Shown here: one piece after another, positions 57,712 through 64,000 of the stretch
Layout of the letters: each line of letters begins with the position of its first letter
Position numbering within the stretch: the stretch's first letter is position 1
NCBI RefSeq assembly: GCF_016808335.1
Contig: NC_053150.1
Location: forward strand, 48,664,119 to 48,728,118
DNA length: 64,000 nt
DNA from: Panicum virgatum
Lineage: Eukaryota; Streptophyta; Magnoliopsida; Poales; Poaceae
Direction of reading: 5' to 3'
Translations under genes and position numbers: made by a program
The notes under the pieces: model-generated
Told to the model about the DNA's origin: nothing
The model's input: the letters and a program-made list of their open reading frames with translations, nothing else
Databases searched by the model: none

Positions 57712-58250
57712 GCTGGGTTGCTCGTCAGCACAACTGTTGGGTCTTGTCTTTCTTGTCTGTAGGAAAACTACTCTGTTTCTCGTCGTATTGTATTGCTACC
57801 GAGGATACCTTCTATGCCCGACCTTTTTGCTATCAATAGCGACTCTAATATGTCAAAAGCTGCTGTTACCGTACACCTATCTGAATTATCTGCATGTTGT
57901 TGCCATGCAATTTCTGTGGATGCGCGACCTGTTATCGAGATTCTAGACTCTAGCTATGACAGTTTACGTGAGGAATACGAGCTTGTAGTGTGGTTACATT
58001 TTTGCAGTGAAACCAGCTTTCGATGGACCAGTTTTAGTAAATGAGATGAGCGTGAGAGGAAATGGTTCTTTGTGGCACAGCTATTCTGCCCTGCTGATCT
58101 CCAGGCCTCTGGGTGGTCTGGAACTCGAAGAGCCGGATGGTCTTTGACTGTCGACCAACCCATCGCCGGCATCATCGAGGTTGTGACGGCTCACCTCGCT
58201 CTCTGGGTTTAACGTGGCCCATCGTGGTGCTCTGACGGTCTGACCACGCT
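57712..58250. other. 3' flank of RPL32
   Basis: 57712-57870 is probably the 3' UTR. The remainder has no recognisable feature. Confidence 0.45.
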
Positions 58251-58299
58251 ATGTTTCTCCCGGCTTTTGGCCCTGTAAACATAGCAACAGGTTTGATAA

Positions 58300-59110
58300 C
58301 ATGTCGAATTTGGAAAATATCCCCGCTGGCAGTCAATTCTGGGACTTGTACTGCATTAGTAATCAGATGGGGGAACCAAGGTACGGGATGGACAGGAAAT
58401 AAACTGCCCTTCAGAAGAAATTTTGAAAGTTAGATGCTGAACATGGTTCGAACTGAAAGAAATAGTTACTGCTGTGACCTACGAACAAGGTGATGGTGCT
58501 TTGGTTTGGGTCTATGAGAGTAAACGAGTGTGCTCGTGTCAATCTCTTTATGCTGTTATTAACTTTGGAGGTGTGCAACCAGTCTTCATTCCCTCTGTCT
58601 GGATGATAAATGTTCCACCTAGGATCCAAATCTTTCTTTGGTTACTGCCACACAACAAGTTGATGACCAAAGATAACCTCTTTAGGAGATGGATAGAAAA
58701 ATCTAAAGAATGTATGTTCTGTTCAGAAGAGGAGACAATCTCCCATCTCTTTTTTGATTGTGTCATTCCTAAAGTAATTTGGGATTTTGTCTCAGATTTC
58801 TGTGGCTCTACTGTAACATGTTACATAGAGCTGGCTGATTGCCAAAAAAAGGAGCTTATTAACACCATCTCCTGCAGGAGTTTTGTGGTGTATTTGGCTA
58901 ACTAGAAACGACCTGGATTTCCATGAACAGCAGTGGATGGATAGCAAGCAGGTGCTCAGGAGTCATGAAAATCTGGAGATGCATGCAGCTATCGAAGCCA
59001 ATGTTCAAGAATCTACTTACAGCTCTGCAACTTATAGATGCCGAGGCAGAGCTCGTGGCTGCCGACAATGGCATCAGTACTTTTGTTTCTTCAGAATCTA
59101 CTTACAGTAT
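58300..59110 (+). pseudogene. decayed LINE-type (non-LTR) fragment with zinc-binding reverse-transcriptase domain
   Basis: The frame at 58474-58905 encodes VPPRIQIFLWLLPHNKLMTKDNL, then CMFCSEEETISHLFFDC (C-x2-C-x7-H-x4-C) and VIWDFV, the layout of the zf-RVT domain found at the C-terminus of plant LINE reverse transcriptases. Upstream, at 58350-58433 in another frame, GNQGTGWTGNKLPFRRNF-like sequence ends at a stop. Downstream the homology continues one frame over (58883 onward: MWCIWLTRNDLDF). At least two frame disruptions and no polymerase core: a dead fragment. Confidence 0.75.
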
Positions 59111-59183
59111 ATTTAGATTAAACTGGAATTCTTCCATTGGATTGCATTTGCTTTGGTTCTTCCCATCCACCAAAGACATATAA

Positions 59184-62100
59184 CATGGTAAACGACTTCT
59201 ATTTGGATTTTATTCAGCACAATTATGTAATCGCTTCCAATGGTGCCTGTTGCGTCGAATTGGTCACCGTATTCATTTTGCTTTTTTGAGAACAGGAAAG
59301 TAGATAACTATCTAGTGTTGGCAACTACATCGACATTCAAACTAGAATTCTCTTCTTGTTCATCGAAGTCATGAACTGTCAATCAATGATATGTTCCTGT
59401 TATAAGGCAAGGAATGTTGTTTCAGCAAGCAGTTTTCTTTGCTACCTTCATATTTTGGATCATACATATCCTACCAAGACACTCTTTCATCCTAGTGCTG
59501 CCTGCTGGAGTGCCTAATTTTCTCCATTCTGCTAGAAAATCGTGAAAAATATTTTATAATAATTCATTGATTTGATTATATAAAACTAGGGGGGCTAAGA
59601 CTACCTGGTATCCATGATAATAACCTACCCAACAGCAGTTCAAGAGGCTTTTACCATGTTATGGGCCGGCATACTGGGCCTCGTGGGTCCAAATATTTGT
59701 AGTCGAGGCGGGCCTTTGCTGCGGCATTAGTCGCTGATCTCGGATGGCGGTCCGAAATGACCGAATCTCATCAAAATTCACCCATCTTTCGAAAGAGTTC
59801 GAAACAAATTTAGTGTTTCAAAATTTGAGTATTTTCAAAAATTTATTCAAAAACCGATCAAAATTGACCGAAATTTGTTCAATTTGGTTGGGACCGAATT
59901 TTTCCCAAATTGAATCCCAAAACCTGGGGCGGTCGCCGCCGGCGGGCGATGGTTGCCATGACCCCCCGACGAGGCGACGATCCTTCTTCCCCGCGCACTA
60001 CCGCGAGTCCGCGTCCTTCTTCTCCGCCGCCATCCCCTCTCTCTCCATGTCTCGCCCACCACCGGCCTCGGCCTGACACCCGCCGCCACCCTCCAGCAGC
60101 TCACAGTGCCGTCCGGCCGGGCCGACGCCAGCCCGCTACTGTTCCACGGCAAGGACCCCCTCGTCGGTTGCAGGTTAGGTCGGCGAGCCTTTCCCCCACC
60201 ACCCCACCAATCGGACGCCTTCCGCGGCCTACACTTGTAAAGCCGCCACGCACACTACAGCGCCGCTCGTACAAAGCGGCCGATCCTTCCTTCCTCCCAT
60301 CTTGCACAGTGCCTGATCGGCACTCGAAGCTGCCTCTCCGGCCGACTCTCCCCTTTGTTCGATCGCCGCCGCTTTAACTTTGTGGCCCCCACAACAAAGT
60401 CTCCGCACTGTTCCTGGTGCCCGGCTTCGCCTTCAAAGCTCGGTCCGGCCATGCATGGAGCACCTCAACCACACTTGTGATTCGGCAGAGCACAACGAGA
60501 CGGTCATGCGTCGAGCCTTTTAGCAACAAAGAGACCAAGTGTCCAAGTGCTGCAGAATTCACTTGTAAAGTTGCTATCTTGTGTAGCACTGCTCGATCAG
60601 CTTAGCTAAAAATACACGGCCGTTTAGTACCGGAATTTACCGGTAGCTTCGCTTCTTTTTTACCTTGACAGTACAAGTAGCAGCTACATTTCCGAGTTTT
60701 TTTAGAATAGTGCCTTGGCACGTATTTCATTAAGAAGGAATATTTTCAAGGCATCATCTTACTCTCGTGGTCTGATCAACAGTATCAGTGAACTGATCGT
60801 CTCTCCTTAACTTTCTCGAAAGCTTGCAGCTTTTGGTTAACCGGTTAAGCAGTTGTAGGGAGAGAAAGAACAAAGCTGCATTTACCCGTCGTGTCACAGC
60901 TCACATGTAACTTCCCGTGGCCTCCGAAAGAAAAGGAATGGCCACGCACGATTTATCCCTAGCAGTAACTTTCTAGAACGTATAGGCAGGGGAACTTTGC
61001 CCCCTCGGCTTTTAACCCACGCCGGCCGGCCAGCCGGCCGTCCTCGAGCTTTTCCCGGACCCGGAACGAAGTTGACGTCTGCGGCGGCGAATCCTTCTCG
61101 CCATCTCGCCTCGGCGGTGATCTGAATCTGACGAGATTCGCGAGCGGCGCGCGGACTCGGCGGCGAAAGTCAAGCCCGGCCATCGATCAGAATCTACCGC
61201 CGGGTCCCCGGCCCCGTGCCACGGCATGCTCTCCTTCTCCTAGTCCTAGCAGCCGCGCGCCCTAAAATCGCCGCGCCGTCGTCACCGCCGGTCGTGGCAC
61301 TGGCGCGCGCGCATTGACGCCGCCGTGCCGGGGACGAAGACGGCCAGGTCTACGGCCTACCTTGCCGCTACACCTTCGCTGATCAAACCGTTCGGGCAAG
61401 GCAGCAGCGTAACTGCTGAAGCAGAGGCGAAGCATCGCTCAAGTGCGTCGCCATGGCATCGATGCTGGTGCTCCTATGTGCAATGCACTGAACCGACCAA
61501 TAGGTTTGTGACAGCGAGAGCATGCAGTTGGCATCACAAGGTGTGGTCGTTGGAAGGCCAAGGATGCGTCAAGATCCACACAAGTTTTCATGGAAAGAAA
61601 AAGAACTGGTGTCCCGAAAGCGTTGTTCTTAAGAGTAGAGAAGTTTTAGACGATTGTTAAGAGTAAAGATGACAGGAATGTGCTGACATTACTAATTATT
61701 AACAGCACGGTGTAGTACAGTGGATGCAGAAAATGGTGGCCAGTTCATGGGCCCGACAGAAGAACCGGAAAGTAAGCGCCGGGGAAGGTTAGAAATAGCA
61801 GCAATGATTGACCCCAGGAAGAAGAAGCTGAGGGAATATCTCTGCGAGGGAGAGGCAACAAGCCCTTGATTAATTATATTCTAAACGTTCAGATCCACCA
61901 AACTTATGCTGTAAGTTCAGATCCAACAACTGAACAAAACAATCACCATTCCTAAAGCAACCCGGCCACCGGAGACACCCAAGCAGGCTCATCCGACGTG
62001 GCGCTCCCTCCGGTCACTGACAAGGCCCCCACCGCCCCACGTCGCCTGCCACGTAGGAAGCATCCCTGCTGTGTCGCCATTGCCGGGTTGCGTAGCTCGC

Positions 62101-64000
62101 CTGGAAAAAATAGGAATTCGGAGACACTTGGATGGTCGCCCATGGATTCCCCTTTCCTGCCCAAATGATTGAGCCTAACGAAGAAGACGAGTTTTAAAAA
62201 CCCTAAGGGGCCAACCTTTAGTTTCTTTCTCCCCCATAGCTCCTTGAATAAACAAGTACATCCTGCTTGTACTAAAGTAACCCTTATTAGATGTTGTAGG
62301 AGTACTGTCGCCACCACCTAATCTACTCTTTTATTGCCCTATATTCCTAGAAGATCTGTCCATTCGTACGCCTTGGTGGTGGTTAATACTGCGCCGTAGA
62401 GGCGATTACGAGAGAGATCATCAAGTCCCCTCCGTTGAGCCAGAGTTATGGTCAAGAACCGTGTCTGCATTCAGGCTAGTTCACTTCACCTACTCGTCCA
62501 GCTTTTTCGACGGGTAGTTGCTACGAAGGCAGCCAGGCACAAGTAGTCTCTGGTCTTGGCAGAATGGCACAGTATAGGAGCTGGCGGTGCAAGGCTGCTG
62601 GCTGCTGCAAGCTGATGAGCTGGTGGTAGAAATTTTGCCACACGGTTGTGTACAAACACGGACCCGGGCTGTAATGCCTCCATGAATCTGCCGGTGGCAT
62701 TACAAAAATGTTTCAGGTTCAAGATCTGTATAAATGGCCTAGCATAATTGATCGCTGATCTTGCAGAATCGACTAGTTGTGAGTTTTGGGTTTTTCCTTG
62801 AAAAAAAAACTGAGAAATTCTACTTCGACGACCGCCATTCATGTTTTTCTTTTCTTTGCTGCTGACGGTCACGAAACATTTTGTGAATATATCTGACGGA
62901 GTACTAGCTGCAAATGAGAACACTGCTAGAGTTGAGAGTTGTTTAACGCCGTGGTGCATGTGAGCGTCGCGGCGATCCCGAGGCGATTAGAATAGATGGG
63001 GAGATTGTTTAGGGATGCGGCCAGGGGTTAGCTAGAATAATGCGAGGTCTGATTGGAGAGAACCGTTGATTGGCTTGGCAGCCACATTATTCTACTTGTC
63101 AGACCATATGTTTATTCCGGGCTCCCCTCTTCATTTCGCCCGTTGACGAAGAAGGGAATGTGTATGTGATGCCTCGAGGGACAAATATTCAAATGCACGC
63201 CACTTGTGAGTTGTCAAATTCCTGCTAGTTTCGCGTATGAAACACCTACAGCTAAACTTGGTTTGAACGCGCAGTTCTGCTAGCAGTTTTTTAAAAAAGA
63301 AAGATCCCAAACGACCTCACTTCAAATCTACAACATTTTTGCAGGTCTCTGAATTACAATTCATACGAGTACCGTACCTTTGAAGCCGAAGGAACACTGT
63401 CACCGTTTTCAGCGATGAAGTGCATTCATGGCAAGTTGGTAATGCAGCATCCTGTCTCTGCAAATTCGGCTAGCTTGCATTGAAGCTCCATGGATGAGTT
63501 CAGCTTGCGAGCTCAAGGAAGCGGTGGCATGACAGCAGTGGCATCGACCAAGCAAGCTTGGGCCCCCGGCCGGCTCTGCCTCGTTCCAGTTGTGGAAGTG
63601 ATCTCGCCAGCTCTCTGAATCTGAACACCATGCAAGCACAGGAGCGTCGATCTCTTCTGCAGCAAGGAGCAGCCGGAAATGGCGATGAAGTGTTAGGCAG
63701 CTCGGATTATCCCACGAGGCTAATCTTCTAGAGGACGTGGGCCCGCGCACCCAGCTCCGCGGAGAAGTAATCGCCATTGCCTTTCTTGGGTAAGCAATTA
63801 GGCACTAGGCATCCAAGAGCTCATCCAACTTCTCAAGTGAGCAGGCCTTATCCTTGAGCAGGGACTATTGCCTGGCTAGGGCCTCCGAGTAGCTCGCATC
63901 AATGCTTGTTGCCCTATTGCCTACCGGTATGCATCCTTACAATCTTGCATATGATTGCTACTAATTTCATTTGAAAAATTTGGAACGGCGAGTCATAAAG
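59184..64000. other. right-end intergenic region, no gene recognised
   Basis: 59740-59930 holds GACCGAA/TTCAAAATTTG-type text resembling the ends of decayed hAT elements, without a target duplication. 59930-60380 and 61010-61320 are GC-rich with composition-driven ORFs. ORFs at 61325-61660 (+), 61952-62317 (-), 62486-62959 (-) and 63409-63777 (-) are 111-157 residues long, lack any domain I recognise and have no clear splice partners. They may be fragments of transcripts, but I do not call them genes. Confidence 0.35.

Noticed and set aside
62486..63777. Two - strand ORFs of 157 and 122 codons near the right edge
   Set aside because: No recognisable domain, no convincing start context, and no conserved motif; left as unresolved sequence.
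1..64000. tRNA, rRNA genes, CRISPR arrays
   Set aside because: I saw no cloverleaf-type A/B box pair, no rRNA-like block and no regularly spaced short repeats of CRISPR form.

Overview
The window is nuclear DNA of a grass, most likely panicoid. The evidence is intron-bearing plant genes with GC-rich first exons, Stowaway-type and PIF/Harbinger-type miniature elements with the terminal sequences typical of Poaceae, and genes whose closest relatives are plant families (FRA3-type 5-phosphatase, DOMON/cytochrome b561, AIR12, RPL32, FAR1/MULE). I read exon structures by hand from splice sites and reading-frame continuity; no alignment or expression data were available.

Left part (1-14 kb), accessory region: the C-terminal end of a FAR1/Mutator-type protein; a small four-exon gene for an acidic, probably nuclear 168-residue protein; a 16-exon gene (ULP1-like A, 1101 aa, + strand); a small gene for an RNase H1 hybrid-binding-domain protein with a C-terminal membrane segment (- strand); a foldback Stowaway element; and a 13-exon gene (ULP1-like B, 940 aa, - strand). 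A and B are paralogues pointing at each other. Both read open through every exon, but both have lost the Cys and His expected at the active site of C48 (ULP1) proteases. This is the most unusual coding content here.

Middle part (15-28 kb), core genes: an 11-exon FRA3-type inositol polyphosphate 5-phosphatase with N-terminal WD40 repeats (1121 aa), and on the opposite strand a three-exon DOMON plus cytochrome b561 protein (389 aa) with a Stowaway element in its first intron.

Right part (28-64 kb): a repeat-dense stretch (28.6-47.6 kb) with many PIF-like MITEs, two hAT-like elements with 8-bp target duplications, a decayed tandem segmental duplication (about 33.4-41.0 kb) and a composite insertion holding a Helitron-like end and a minisatellite. 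It is followed by a single-exon AIR12-type DOMON gene (264 aa), a 2.4-kb terminal-inverted-repeat element containing a 248-bp solo LTR, the ribosomal protein gene RPL32 (133 aa) with a 972-bp near-perfect palindrome in its first intron, and a decayed LINE-type fragment. From 59.2 kb to the end I recognise no gene.

Functional links: the b561/DOMON protein and AIR12 belong to the same plasma-membrane/apoplast ascorbate-redox system and lie 20 kb apart. ULP1-like A and B, the HBD protein and the small nuclear protein have no established joint role; their grouping is only suggestive.
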